NCBI GenBank assembly: GCA_963575745.1
Contig: CAUYUJ010018320.1
Coordinates: 175,016-208,153, forward strand
Source: Prorocentrum cordatum
Lineage: Eukaryota > Sar > Dinophyceae > Prorocentrales > Prorocentraceae
Direction of reading: 5' to 3'
Length of the DNA: 33,138 bases
The notes below the pieces were generated by a model that was given only the letters and a program-made list of their open reading frames with translations, did not search any database and had not been told where the DNA came from. Below, piece by piece: positions 18,176-28,284 of this stretch. Numbering within the stretch: the first letter of the stretch is position 1; the number at the start of each line of letters is the position of its first letter. Position numbers and translations under genes: made by a program.

Positions 18176-18986
18176 CCTAACGGCAGGCTTAGTCAGGAGG
18201 CCCGGGGCTTTTGGAGCCGCCTTCTGAGAAGGCCCGCCCCCTCTCATTTTCCCCTTGAGCTTGCCGACATTTCACTTCCTTCTCCGATCTCCCCCGCTCT
18301 CTCCTCTCTGCTGACGCCCTTCCTCCCAGCTCCCTGATCCCTCGCTCTCTCCCTCCTTCGGGAGTGGCACAGAGGAGGGTGATGACTAGGAGGGGTTGGA
18401 TCTCATGGCGGGGGTCATGATATCTCCCCAGATTTCACGGCGCCTCTTCTTATTTCATTACGTCCCCGCCCCCCCCTGGGCCGCGCACATGCCGCCAGCC
18501 ATGATTTGCGCCCCCCTCTCTTGGACGCCTCCCTTCTGGCCCCCCCGACTCCTCCCGCCCCCGTCCTTGTCAGCAATGCGGGGCGCCACAGACCGCCAGT
18601 GCAGTGTGGCTGCCAGCATGTCGCCACGGCGAAGTTCCTTGATGGGTCCAGGGGACGCTGCCGTGAGCTGGAGTCGGCTTTTCAATGTGCCTGGCATCGC
18701 TTGGACGTGTGCATGTTGGTTTGGGGAGGACCATCGAGAAGCATCTTGGGCCAACTTGCAAAACAGTACACGCGCGAAACCGAAACATCACGGGGAATGG
18801 ACGTCCGAACGATGGCAAGTTTGACGCAGATGCCATGAGAGGCACAGGTTTTTCATGAGTGCGATCTGGCCTTGTGCCCTCAGAGTTTGGTCCGATTCGA
18901 TTTTCCCCTCTCTCCCCGGGAGAGGTGTGTGGTGAGGGTGGGGGTGGTGCACAGTCGGCCCTGATTAGTAGGCGACGCGGACAGCT

Positions 18987-18987
<1 letters not shown>
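18176..18987. other. No firm gene
   Basis: 18240-18370 is CT-rich. A plus frame at about 18590-18835 (containing CGCQHVATAKFLDG and LVWGGPSRSILGQLAKQYT) reads moderately like protein, but other frames on both strands are open as well and no family is recognised. No gene is called. Confidence 0.35.

Positions 18988-19033
<46 letters not shown>
18988..19033. repeat. (CGA)n tract
   Basis: Pure CGA/GAC repeat of about 45 bp. On the minus strand it reads TCG. Confidence 0.92.
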
Positions 19034-19199
19034 TGCGAGGCTCGGGCGGCTGGGCCGCGCGGCGCCTGGGGGCGCCGCTGCCCTGGGTGCTCGGCAGCGC
19101 CGCGGCCCCGGCCGCGGCCGCGCGCGCGCGGGGGTCGATCGTCGTCGCCGGCTGCGGCTACGGCTGCGGCGGCCGTTGCGACGGCGGCGGGCGAGGGGC

Positions 19200-19315
19200 G
19201 AGGGGGGAGGAGGAGGGGGGGAGGAGGAGAGGGAGGAGGAGGAGGTGGAGGAGGAGGAGGAGGAGGAGGAGGAGGAAGCAGAGGAGGAGGAGGAGGAGGA
19301 TGAGGAGGAAGAGGA
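19200..19315. repeat. GGA polypurine tract
   Basis: (GGA)n with G-runs at its left edge. Confidence 0.9.
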
Positions 19316-19399
19316 TGACCAGTGCAAACCCAAGGCGCATCAACGATATTGCAACAAACCCTCTCTCCAAGTTCCCTCTTCATAGGGCGCTACAAGAAT

Positions 19400-19885
19400 T
19401 TGTTCCCACTGCGGGAAGCGTCACATTGGAAGGCAACCGTCTGAGAATCTTCAATCGTGCCAAAGCATCATCCCTGGGACTTCTTCAACTCCGCGAGCGA
19501 ACGTGACTGTTGCGTCCTGGCAATCCCAGATCGTTCGAAAACACCATTACTGGGACTTCAGCGCCGCGTTTCAACGTAACTGCCGCGCCCTGACAATCCT
19601 AAATCGCAACCATGCGGATACGTGAAACTGTTGCAGGACGAATGTTCGGGGCACTGAGGCGAGAGCTCCATGTTGAAAAAGAACTCTCCCTCCACCCGTG
19701 AAGCTGTTGCAATCTTTTGAGATGAATGCGCGCGGCACTAGGGTGAGAGCCATATTCTGACAACGGCCCGCCCTCCATCCGTGAAGCTGATGCGAACTTT
19801 TCAGACGAGCGCGTGCGGCGTTACGGCGAGAGCCACATTTTGAACACGGCACGCCCTCCATCCGTGAAACTGTTACAAACTTTCA
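19400..19885. repeat. Imperfect tandem repeat, about 76-83 bp unit
   Basis: A block starting CCGTGAA[G/A]CTGTTGCA and including GCGAGAGCCA and CGCCCTCCAT recurs with starts at 19621, 19697, 19780 and 19863 (spacing 76, 83, 83). The preceding 150 bases hold two more diverged units, marked by TGGGACTTC at 19475 and 19551 and by CCTGGCAATCC / CCTGACAATCC. About six units are visible in total. Confidence 0.75.
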
Positions 19886-19984
19886 GTTTCAGGCTCAGAA
19901 TTGGTAAGGAAGTCTCAGGCGAAACGCCTGGCCCGCCCTACTGACACATGCGCGGGTGCGACAGGGAGGAATTGTTTATGAGGA

Positions 19985-20095
19985 GTGGATTAGAGGGAGG
20001 GGGGGAGGGGGAGGAGGCAGGGGGGGAGGAGGGAGCGAGAGGAGGAGTGAGGGAGGGGCAGGAGGGAGGGGAGGAGGAAGGGGGGGTGGGTTCAA
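19985..20095. repeat. GGA/GGGAGG polypurine tract
   Basis: Irregular purine run with GGGGGAGG words. Confidence 0.85.
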
Positions 20096-20695
20096 GGCGC
20101 CTCCTGGTAGACTGGCATTTGGTTAAAGGGGGGCTGCGCCTGTCAGTATAACCTTTGCAGGGCGGGGATGTCGCAGAGATGCGGAAGCTCCATCGGTCAG
20201 GGAGCGAAGCATCAGCATCGGGCCGGTTCCAACCTGTTGCGCGCGCCCGCGGCAGACAAATCCTGCCCCCCCCTTGCATCGCCGACCGGGGAGGAGCTTG
20301 TCGCTACGTAAGCCCCTTGCGGGGGATACTGGCCCGTCGGTTTGAGTCCCCCTCGCATCGCCGGCCGAGGGCGCGCGCGCACAGATATCCACACACAGTC
20401 TCGAGCCCAAGTGGCGGCGGACGCCGGGCCCCACTCGAGCAACGACAGGTACCCCCAAGCAGCGCGATAACATCGCCGGGCCGTGCCTGACAAAATTCTC
20501 TGCTTCAGCCACGCGCAGAGTGGATGGTGGGGGCCGGCGCCTTCTAAGAAGCAGCCTCCTTCTAAGAAGCCTTCCCCCCTCCCTCCACCCCCTTGTGCGC
20601 GCCGCCAACTGTTGGTTCCCGCGTTGTCCGCTTCCCTGTTGGGTCCACGCTGGCAGTCATTTGTCGCAGCCTTCTTGACCGATGCTATAGTTTAG
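20096..20695. other. No gene seen
   Basis: GC-rich unique DNA. A GGTTTGAGTCC word at 20339 resembles a tRNA T-arm, but the flanks do not fold into a tRNA. CTTCTAAGAAG occurs twice at about 20543-20570. Confidence 0.4.
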
Positions 20696-20710
20696 AAAAG
20701 GGTCCGAGTG

Positions 20711-20935
20711 TCACTGATTCGGTGTTTCGCGGGCATAGCCCATGGTCGGGACTTCATCGTCTTCGGCAGCATCAGCATCGTCACCATCGTCCTCGCTGTC
20801 CGAAGCCGTTGGCTCGAGCCTTGGATAAACTTTCCCTGGGCCCACCCGCCCAGTTTCGTCATGTAATGTTTGGTCGAGCCATGCGCGCGGGCCAGTATCC
20901 CATGGCACGTTCTGGATACCCACGGTCCTGGGGCA
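20711..20935 (-). CDS. Possible last exon of an unidentified minus-strand gene
   Basis: The minus strand reads VPWDTGPRAWLDQTLHDETG then GPGKVYPRLEPTASDSEDD and an Asp/Glu-rich tail, ending at a TGA at 20711. The mixture of unbiased sequence and an acidic C-terminal tail looks more like protein than the neighbouring frames. There is no family match, and no upstream exon or splice site is identified; a CAG|GACCG acceptor at about 20930 is possible. Confidence 0.3.
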   Translation of the reverse strand, partial: CPRTVGIQNVPWDTGPRAWLDQTLHDETGRVGPGKVYPRLEPTASDSEDDGDDADAAEDDEVPTMGYARETPNQ

Positions 20936-21580
20936 TCGTGCCCCGCGGCGCCATTAACTGACCACGCAGCGGCATGGTCTGGTGCCCTGCTGGTTGCCTC
21001 CTGGGGCCTTGCAGTATGCAGCGTCGCGCATCTCGCTGCGGCCCCTTTGGAACGGCAGCCTGAAGGAGGCCTCCGCATCACAGGTAAGATGCTGGTGCTC
21101 CCCCATACGCGTGTTCCTCCATATGTGCACGCGGGGTGGAAGCGTCCCTGCGCAGGTTCCGCACGGGGTCGGTGTTTATCGGGACTTGCCCTCTTCCGCG
21201 CTGCCACAGCCCCGCATGGGGGTGGCAGTGGGCTCCAATGGTCCACACCTATATCCACACACACACACACTTAGTGCTCACACTCCGCCCCTCCATGCGC
21301 GATCCTATCTAGCCCCTGCGAAGATCGGGAGTGATGCCTATTTTCGCGCACCGCCCCCCCACGCATCTCCCGTGGTCCTGTGCACGAGTTCCTCCGCAGA
21401 CGGGCACGTGCCAGGCCGCCACGGGATGGCACGGGACGGGGCAGGCGGGGCAGGAGGAGAGAGAAGGGAGGAGGGGGAAGGAGGAGAGGAAGTCGGAAGT
21501 GGGAGAAGTTCGGGGCAGGCAGGGAGAAGGCACGGGATGGGAGGGGGCCCAGGAGGGAGGGCACGGGACCGGAGAGCGAA
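20936..21580. other. No gene seen; short CA and GGGA runs
   Basis: (CA)n at about 21255-21271 and a purine-rich GGAGG/GGCAGG stretch at 21440-21580. No gene is supported. Confidence 0.4.
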
Positions 21581-21625
21581 GGAGGTCCATCACCAGGCAC
21601 CGATTGAGCCTGGTGATGGACCTCC
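21581..21625. repeat. Perfect 18-bp inverted repeat with 9-nt loop
   Basis: GGAGGTCCATCACCAGGC (21581-21598) is followed after ACCGATTGA by its exact reverse complement (21608-21625). The pairing stops at A-A on either side. It is a strong hairpin of unknown role. Bacterial-style termination is not expected here. Confidence 0.9.
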
Positions 21626-21729
21626 AAAGAGCCGCAAGCCTGCTAAGACCGCCACAAACCTTCGATTGCCGTCTTGCCGCCCAGCTGGGGCCACCGAGCC
21701 ATGCCAGCCGAGGCCGGGCACCGCAGTGA

Positions 21730-22233
21730 CCTGAAGGACACCCGTGGAAACGCGCCGCCTCTTCAGGCCGCCGCTATCCGCCAGAAGAGCTTCGAACAGC
21801 TTTCGAGAGCCTCCACAAGCAGACGAAAGTTGCCGAAAGCAGCATGGACTTCAGCAAGCTTCCGTGCTGGTGCCACCGGGACGGTCGCCTAGGAATGCAC
21901 GCCCAGTGGGGCAACACGCAGGACATCGACGGGCGACAGTTTCGCTGGGCATGGCGCAGTAAGAGGGGCAAGGAAGCGTCGTGCCCCTGCCTCGACCCCA
22001 GCCAGAGACTTCGATCGGCACGCAACTCTGACGCGGGCAACTCTGAGAGCTCGCAGCCTCGCGCGCCCTTATCCAATCGGGCACGGGCACACGCGCTGCG
22101 CCGCCCGTGCCGGGATCGGCGCCCCCGCTCGCCCCTCCTCCTAGGGCGACCCATGCCACGAAACACCCTGCTCGCCTCCAGGGTGCCCTGGGCCTCTTGG
22201 ATTTCGGTTGCCTGCTGGTATGAAAGAATTTGA
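21730..22233 (+). CDS. Possible coding exon, Cys/Trp-containing unknown protein
   Basis: The frame is open from a TGA at 21727 to a TGA at 22231. It contains YPPEELRTAFESLHKQTKVA, SSMDFSKLPCWCHRDGRLGM, HAQWGNTQDIDGRQFRWAWR and SKRGKEASCPCL. Two Cys-x-Cys pairs about 45 residues apart, with Trp and His between them, could bind zinc. The first 90 codons look protein-like; after about 22000 the composition drifts to Arg/Pro. I do not recognise a family. Exon limits are unknown; the coding part may end near 22010. Confidence 0.4.
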   Translation, partial: PEGHPWKRAASSGRRYPPEELRTAFESLHKQTKVAESSMDFSKLPCWCHRDGRLGMHAQWGNTQDIDGRQFRWAWRSKRGKEASCPCLDPSQRLRSARNSDAGNSESSQPRAPLSNRARAHALRRPCRDRRPRSPLLLGRPMPRNTLLASRVPWASWISVACWYERI

Positions 22234-22262
22234 CGCTCCCACACCAAGATCGGGGGAGCGTC
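22229..22262. repeat. Hairpin, 10-bp perfect stem
   Basis: TGACGCTCCC followed after about 13 nt by GGGAGCGTCA. It lies immediately before the TIR element at 22263. Confidence 0.8.
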
Positions 22263-22443
22263 AGACCCGGGTTTGCCAGGACTCGGGTTCGCCATCGTTT
22301 TTTGACGACCCCGCCTCGGATTTTGACGAGGAGGAGTTTCGTGGGATGTCTGCAGCGGGAGGCCTCGTCAAAATGCAGGCTCGGCCTCGTCATTTTTGTT
22401 GACGACCTCGTCGAGGATTTCCGAGTCCCCTGTACCCGGGTCT
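22263..22443. mobile_element. 181-bp TIR element (MITE-like), family C
   Basis: Ends AGACCCGGGT and ACCCGGGTCT are perfect inverted copies. They extend imperfectly as AGACCCGGGTttgccAGGACTCGG (left) against CCGAGTCCCCTGTACCCGGGTCT (right). The interior repeats the words CCTCGTCAAAAT, TTGACGACC and GACGAGG in both orientations, so much of the element can fold back on itself. No ORF. Confidence 0.75.
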
Positions 22444-22618
22444 TACGCCCCCCTGACAAGACTCAGCGGACGTCCCTGGGGTCTCAGGGTTGGGCTTCTC
22501 GCGGGAGGTTTCCCGTGGACCCGGCCTCCTCCCGTGCGGCCAAGGGGCCGCGCAGGCCCGACGAGCTCCCGCGCCGCGCCGCCGCGTCGCGCCGGGGCCT
22601 CCCCGCACGTCTCGGACC

Positions 22619-22687
22619 CTCCTCCTCCTCCTCCTCCTCCTCCTCCTCCTCCTCCTCCTCCTCCTCCTCCTCCTCCCCCTCCTCCTC
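22619..22687. repeat. TCC polypyrimidine tract
   Basis: Nearly pure (TCC)n. Confidence 0.92.
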
Positions 22688-22713
22688 TCGGACCCTGCCG
22701 TTTCCTCTCACCC

Positions 22714-22795
22714 CGAGCCGTCCTCTGGCTCGGGGTGCAGCCTGCATCCCCCTTGGTGCATCCCCCTTGGTGCAGCCTGCATCCCCCTGCGCTGC
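22714..22795. repeat. Hairpin plus short direct repeat
   Basis: CCCCGAGCC and GGCTCGGGG form a 9-bp stem at 22714-22738. This is followed by TGCAGCCTGCATCCCCCTTGG and two partial repeats of it. Confidence 0.75.
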
Positions 22796-23519
22796 CGGTT
22801 GTCTCCCTGAACATCAGGGGCTGGAGGCGGCGTCGTGGACGTCAAAAAAAAACTGCGGGCGCCCCCTGGTTAGAAAAAACGGCCCCACGCAAGGGTGACT
22901 TTTCGTTGGCTTGTCTGCCATTCTTGGTGCGGGCCCCAGGGGGCCACCCCTACTCGCCGAACGCGATGCGATGGTATAGCGTCCTGCGCGCTTGTGTGTT
23001 GGCCCCCCCGCGGCCCCCCAAAAAGCCGCGTTCCAAAGGTCACCCTCAACCGGGGCCCCTCTTGCGCGTAACCAGAAAAAGTTGTTCGGTCTTTCTCTGG
23101 ATGCGGCGCGCGGACCTCGTAGAATGCACATAGGAGCCTGAGCTACGAGGCGCCGCTTTGGGCTCAGGAGGGTCGGGCCGGACGAAAGGGGGGGATTGGG
23201 AAAGGGGGGGGTCCGAAATTTGCTGCATGCAGCTTGTTTTGGCCTCACCGAGGGGCCCATGCCTCGATGCATCGCCGCTTCCGGCGCTGGGGACACGCCG
23301 GGAAAATCAGCCACGTGAGCTGATTCTCAAAGCCCCCCTTTGCTGTCCCCCCGCTTTCGCCCGACCCGAGAGGGGCGCGGGCTTTCGGGCCGCTCCTTGG
23401 GTCCGCGTCGTGGAGCCTGGTTGTGGCCGAGGCCCCCCGTGGCCAGAGAAGAGCCCCTTCGTTCCTTCTCGCGCGTTCCCTGTGGTAGCGCGATGACCGA
23501 GTCGTGCTCCCACCTCTTT
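22796..23519. other. No gene seen
   Basis: Unique GC-rich DNA with several homopolymer runs (A at 22843, C at 23007, G at 23188 and 23203). Frames on both strands are open by composition only. Confidence 0.45.
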
Positions 23520-23636
23520 TTCCTCCCTCCTCCTCCCTCTCCTCCTCCTCCTCCTCCTCCTCCTCCTCCTCCTCCTCCTCCTCCTCCTCCTCCTCCTCCT
23601 CCTCCTCCTCCTCCTCCTCCTCCTCCTCCTCCTCCT
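23520..23636. repeat. TCC polypyrimidine tract
   Basis: (TCC)n, nearly pure over 100 bp, ending at TTTGCATATTAG. Confidence 0.93.
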
Positions 23637-23791
23637 TTGCATATTAGTACTAGCATTATTCTTCGTATTATTCATATTGTTCTTACTATTCGTCTTCTTC
23701 CTCATCTTCTTCTTCACTGTCCCTTCTGGCCAACACGGTGGCCGCAGACCTCCGCGGCGCCGCACGTAACTCCACGACGGAAGCGGCGCGC

Positions 23792-23890
23792 GGAGGCCCA
23801 CGGCGCGGCGCGCGCGGCGGCCCTCGGCGCGGCGCGCGCGGCGGAGGCCCTCGGCGCGGCGCGCGCGACGGAGGCCCGCGGCGCCCCGCG
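23792..23890. repeat. GC-rich tandem repeat, 24-27 bp unit
   Basis: GGCCCTCGGCGCGGCGCGCG with GCGGA recurs four times. The surrounding 23780-24050 is almost entirely G and C. Confidence 0.8.
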
Positions 23891-24119
23891 CGGCAGCGGC
23901 GGCGGGCCTCCGCGGAGGGGCGCCCCGAGCGCCCTGCGCGAGCGCCGGTGGCCTCCGCGGCGCGCGAGCGGCGGGGGGGCGGCGCCGCGGGCGGCGGCTG
24001 CTCCGCGCGCGAGGGGGGCGCGGCCGAGCGAGCGACGGGCGTGGGGGAGGAAGCGGGTCCGGAGGGGAGGCTTCGGCGGCGGGGCAATGCTAGGGGGGGG
24101 GGATGGGTTCGAGGCTTCG

Positions 24120-24345
24120 AGGGGGAGGGGGGGAGGAGCAGGGGGAGGAGGAGGAGGAGGAGGAGGAGGAGGAGGAGGAGGAGGAGGAGGAGGAGGAGGA
24201 GGAGGGGGAGGGGGAGGGGGGGAGGGGAGGAGGAGGAGGAGGAGGAGGAGGAGGAGGAGGAGGAGGAGGAGGAGGAGGAGGAGGAGGAGGAGGAGTACAG
24301 CGAGGAGGAGGAGGAGGAGGAGGAGGAGGAGGAGGGCGAGGAGAA
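24120..24345. repeat. GGA polypurine tract, about 225 bp
   Basis: (GGA)n with G-run interruptions and one TACAGC interruption at about 24295. Confidence 0.92.
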
Positions 24346-24633
24346 GGTTCCGCATGATGCATGCTGAGCGTCGCCCGGGCGTGTGCATTTTTCCTCGGCG
24401 AGGGCCATCGAGGCGAGTCCTCGTGGAGGAAGCGGGTCCTGAGGGGAACGGCTCCGAAGGCTTTGTTTTTTTCTTGGTGTTGGCCTGCCGGGCCCCTTGT
24501 GACTCAGGATGGAGAATCGGTCCTCGGGGAAAGCCCCTGAGGTCGAGGACCCGTTTCCCACAGGGCTTGTTTTCTCCATGGCAAGATCGAGCGAGCGACG
24601 AGCGCCAAGGAGTGGGGAGGCGTCCGAATTTGC

Positions 24634-24812
24634 TGGTGGGTACCTACCAGAGAAGGCTCCGAGAGCGCTCTGTGGCTTGCACGACATGATCTCAGGACGC
24701 GTCTGGCTGGGACAGTATGTTGTTTGGGCCCATCGATGTTACGTTCTAAGGACATGATGCTTGCTCATCGAACATTCGTTCGTGCTACGAAACGCCCGTG
24801 GTGGGCCTATGG
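24634..24812. mobile_element. Diverged family-A TIR element
   Basis: Shares GTGG[C/T]TTGCACGACATG and TCTGG[C/T]TGGGAC with the interior of the 2651 element, and a GGTGGGCCTATGG right end with GGCAGGCCTATAGG. The left end (GGTGGGTACCTACC) is poorly preserved, so the start is set by analogy with the 179-bp length. Confidence 0.5.
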
Positions 24813-25220
24813 TCAGGAACTTTTGGATAGCGTGCCGTTCCGCCGGCTCTGGCCCACCGCGCCTCGGGGGCGACACGATACGTGTGCTCCTCTCGCGGTG
24901 CCCAGGCGCCCACGCACCGAGTCTGTCACAGCCTCCTAACCCCCAGGAGCGCAGCGACGCGCCAGCCGCCTGCAGGGCACAGCAATGTCGCCGGGGCCGC
25001 CGCCGCGACACGCCGTGCAGCAGTTCCCGACGGTACGTTCTGAGGACAACCTCTCGTGTTTGTGGGACAGCCTTCCGTTCCGAGAGCACGTCGTGGTAGG
25101 CCCACAGGTCCCGGGGGGGGGAAGCGAGACGTGGCGGACCTTCTCGGAGGGCTCGCAGGCCCTCCGGCCTCCATCCTTCCGAGAAGTTTCCTGAGACGTC
25201 TCCGAAGACAGAGTTCCTAC
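24813..25220. other. Intergenic, with a family-A right-end fragment
   Basis: 25030-25108 (GTACGTTCTGAGGACA ... CGTGGTAGGCCCACAGG) looks like another decayed family-A end. No gene. Confidence 0.4.
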
Positions 25221-25335
25221 ACTGTTCCTCCTCTTCCTCATCTTCTTCCTTCTCCTCCTCCTCCTCCTCCTCCTCCTCCTCCTCCTCCTCCTCCCCCTCT
25301 TTCTCCTCCTCCGCCTCCTCCTCCTCCTCCTCCGT
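25221..25335. repeat. TCC polypyrimidine tract
   Basis: (TCC)n with TTC and GCC interruptions. Confidence 0.9.
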
Positions 25336-25401
25336 CTTCGGAGGCGGCTTCGCGGAAGGCGCGAGGGCTTCTGAGAAGCCCAGCCGCCTTTGAGAAGGCC
25401 T

Positions 25402-25430
25402 GCTCTCTCTATCTCTCTCTCTCTCTCTCT
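25402..25430. repeat. (CT)n dinucleotide repeat
   Basis: CTCTCT run with one CTAT interruption. Confidence 0.9.
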
Positions 25431-25464
25431 TTAATTTCCTTCCAGGCGCGCGGCCGAGCGCTGT

Positions 25465-25522
25465 TTGTACCTCTTAGAACATTCGTTCGTTCTGAGAACA
25501 TATCGTGATAGGCCTACAGGAA
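25465..25522. mobile_element. Family-A right-end fragment
   Basis: CTCTTAGAACATTCGTTCGTTCTGAGAACAT followed by GATAGGCCTACAGG matches the right third of the 2651 element. The next 30 bases (AATCCCG ... GGTCGGTCC) also match the bases beyond that element's end. Confidence 0.5.
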
Positions 25523-26069
25523 TCCCGTGGTGGTCGGTCCTTGCTCAATGAGAGGGGAGGCGAGGACGCATCCGGCAGCAACTCTAGAGTGTCCTTGCGC
25601 TGGCGTCTGACAATCGACGAGAATGCGCTGATTCAGCCTCGATCAGCGTCGATTCAGCACCGATGAGCGCCGATCTGACTGCTCGCGACACCCCCGCTCC
25701 AAACCCAGGGGGAGGGGGGAGGGGGAGGGGCAAACCCTTCCCCGAAGGGGAGGAGGGTGGCGTTGGACGAGGAAGCGCTCTACGCCACTCACGCCCTAAA
25801 AGGCTGGTGGGATCTCAGCAGCCCGACTGGTAGGCTCATTTGACCGACGCCAAAGAACGAGGTCGTCGGCGCCGACATTGGCGCATAAGCTGCCCGCGTA
25901 AGTAAGCTCGCGCGTCAGCGCCCTCGTCGCCACTGCAGTGTGCCGCGCCGGCGGCCCGCATAAGCCGCGGCGTAAAGTCGCTGCGTCATCTCGCGCAAGA
26001 CCCGTTGTTTGATCGTCGCTCAAGTGTTTTTTGCGTTTTCTTTGCCGCTGGGCCGGCGCCCCCGCCAGG
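25523..26069. other. No firm gene; CAGC[A/G]TCGAT words
   Basis: 25630-25690 repeats GATTCAGC and AGC[A/G]CCGAT words that recur at 26505-26550. A minus-strand frame at about 25800-26000 is open but has no recognisable domain. Confidence 0.4.
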
Positions 26070-26500
26070 AGGGAGGAGGGAGGAAACAAAGGAGGAGGAG
26101 AAAAGGAGGAGAAGGAGGAGGAGAAGGAGGAGGAGGAGGAGGAGGAGGAGGAGGGGGAGGAGGAGGAGAGGAGGGGGAGGAGAGGAGGAGGAGGAGGAGG
26201 AGGAGGAGGAGGAGGAGGAGGAGGAGGAGGAGGAGGGAGGGAGGGACGGAGGGAGAGGGAGCGAGGGAGGAGGAGGGAGGGAGGGTGGAGGGAGAGGAGG
26301 AGGAGGAGGAGGAGGAGGAGAGGAGGAGGAGGAGGAGGAGGAGGAGGAGGAAGGAGGAGGAGGAGAAAGGAGAAGGAGAAAGGAGGAGGACGGAGGAGGA
26401 GGGAAGAGGAGGAGGAGGAGGGAGGAGCGAGGAGGAGGAGCGGAGCGGGCGGGCGGAGGAAGAGAGGAGGAGGAGAGCGAGGAGGAGGAGGAGGAGGAGG
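26070..26500. repeat. GGA polypurine tract, about 430 bp, the largest
   Basis: (GGA)n with AAG, GGG and GAC interruptions, open in all plus frames as poly-Glu, poly-Gly and poly-Arg. It is bounded on the right by GGATCCAGCGTCGATTCAGC. Confidence 0.93.
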
Positions 26501-26504
26501 GATC

Positions 26505-26550
26505 CAGCGTCGATTCAGCATCGGTTCAGCATCGGTCCAGCGCCGATCGG
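26505..26550. repeat. TCAGCATCGGT short tandem repeat
   Basis: About four imperfect 11-bp units, related to words at 25630-25690. Confidence 0.65.
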
Positions 26551-26689
26551 GTGCCGGCGCGGCCGGCCCCCTGCCCGGAGGGCGGCGGGCTCGCAGTGGC
26601 GGCGCCCCGCCCGGCCGAGGCGGCGGCCGCGCTCGGCGCCTCCGCGCTGGGCGCCCCGCCGCGCCTGCCGCGGTGGCTGCAGCTGTCGA

Positions 26690-26885
26690 TGCAGGCGCGG
26701 AGGGGCGGCGGGGGCGGCGGGGGCGGGGCCCGCTCGCGGCGGCGGCCGCGGCGGACGGGGGGCACGGCGGCGCGACGACGACCAAGGCCGGGCGGCGGCG
26801 GCGTGGCGACAGCGGGCGGCGGCGCGGTGGCGGCGGGGGTCGCGACGGCGGCGGCGACGGCGACAGGCGGCGGCGGCGGCGACAC
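26690..26885. repeat. GGC/GCG-rich low-complexity stretch
   Basis: Repeated GGCGGC and GCGACGGC words. Open frames through it are compositional. Confidence 0.75.
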
Positions 26886-27164
26886 GGCGCACGATTGCTC
26901 CCGAGGGCGGCCAGCGGCCCGAGGCTCCCTGGGCAGGACGCGGGCAGGAGCGCGCCTCTGCGGCAGGGGGCCTTCCGGGAGATTTTTGGGCCATAAAAGA
27001 TTTTCCCGCCAAAGAACCTAACAGCGATGTGTAGGCAGAATATCTGGAAGCATTCCCCTAAGGATTCACATGAGAAATCTGGGTGTGAATTATGCCGTTC
27101 TCGCAGTCGTATAGTCGCATTCGCGATGGCAGCTCGCCCAGTGGCAACGCAGTGGCAACGCAGT

Positions 27165-28284
27165 CGCAGTCCAGCCTCAGCCTCAGCCTGCCTCAGCATC
27201 AGCCTGCCTCAGCCTCAGCCTCAGCCTGCCTCAGCCTCAGCCTCAGCCTGCTTCAGCCTCGGCCTCAGTCTGCCTTCAGCCTCGGCCTCAGCCTCAGCCT
27301 GCCTCAGCCTCACCCTGCCTCAGCCTCAGCCTCAGCCTCAGCCTGCCTCAGCCTCAGCCTCAGCCTGCCTCTGCCTCAGCCTCAGCCTGCTTCAGCCTCA
27401 GCATCAGTCTGCCTTCAGCTTCGGCATCAGCCTCCGCCTGCCTCAGCCTCAGCCTGCATGAGCCTCAGCCTCAGCCTCAGCCTGTTTCAGCACCAGCCTG
27501 CCTCAGCCTCAGCCTCAGCCTGCCTCTGCCTCAGCCTCAGCCTGCTTCAGCCTCATCCTCAGTCTGCCTTCAGCCTCGGCCTCAGCCTCCGCCTGCCTCA
27601 GCCTCAGCCTGCAGGAGCCTCAGCCTCAGCCTCAGCCTGCCTCAGCATCAGCCTGCCTCAGCCTCAGCCTCAGCCTCAGCCTCAGCCTGCCTCAGCCTCA
27701 GCCTCAGCCTGCTTCAGCCTCAGCCTCAGTCTGCCTTCAGCCTCGGCGTCAGCCTCAGGCTGCCTCAGCCTCAGCCTGCATCAGCCTCAGCCTCAGCCTC
27801 AGCCTGCCTCAGCATCAGACTGCCTCAGCCTCAGCCTCAGCCTGCCTCTGCCTCAGCCTCAGCCTCAGCCTGCTTCAGCCTCAGCCTCAGTCTGCCTTCA
27901 GCCTCGGCCTCAGCCTCAGCCTGCCTTCAGCCTCAGCCTGCATCAGCCTCAGCCTCAGCCTCAGCCTGCCTCAGCCTCAGCCTGCCTCAGCCTCAGCCTC
28001 AGCCTGCCTCAGCCTCAGCCTCAGCCTGCTTCAGCCTCAGCCTCAGTCTGCATTCAGCCTCGGCCTCAGCCTCAGCCTGCCTCAGCCTCAGCCTGCATCA
28101 GCCTCAGCCTCAGCCTCAGCCTGCCTCAGCCTCAGCCTGCCTCAGCCTCAGCCTCAGCCTCAGCCTGCCTCAGCCTCAGCCTCAGCCTGCTTCAGCCTCA
28201 GCCTCAGTCTGCCTTCAGCCTCGGCCTCAGCCTCAGCCTGCCTCAGCCTCAGCCTGCCTCAGCCTCAGCACCAGCCTGCCTCAG
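27165..28284. repeat. CAGCCT hexanucleotide array, about 1.1 kb
   Basis: Irregular (CAGCCT)n with recurring landmarks CAGTCTGCCTTCAGCCTCGG every 150-200 bp, so a loose higher-order unit is present. It translates to Ser/Leu, Gln/Pro or Ala/Ser runs in every frame and is not a gene. Confidence 0.95.

Noticed and set aside
20339-20349. GGTTTGAGTCC as a tRNA T-arm
   Set aside because: The flanking bases do not give a T-stem or an acceptor stem.
22800-22835. SLNIRGW reading as the start of a second LINE endonuclease
   Set aside because: Only this short motif is present; none of the later endonuclease motifs follow in any frame.
23340-24689. 449-codon and 333-codon ORFs over 23.3-24.7 kb
   Set aside because: They consist of a TCC tract, a GCG-rich repeat and a GGA tract, with no domain.
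25796-27199. 467-codon minus-strand ORF and 320-340-codon plus-strand ORFs
   Set aside because: They are open because of the 430-bp GGA block and the GGC-rich stretch, on both strands at once.
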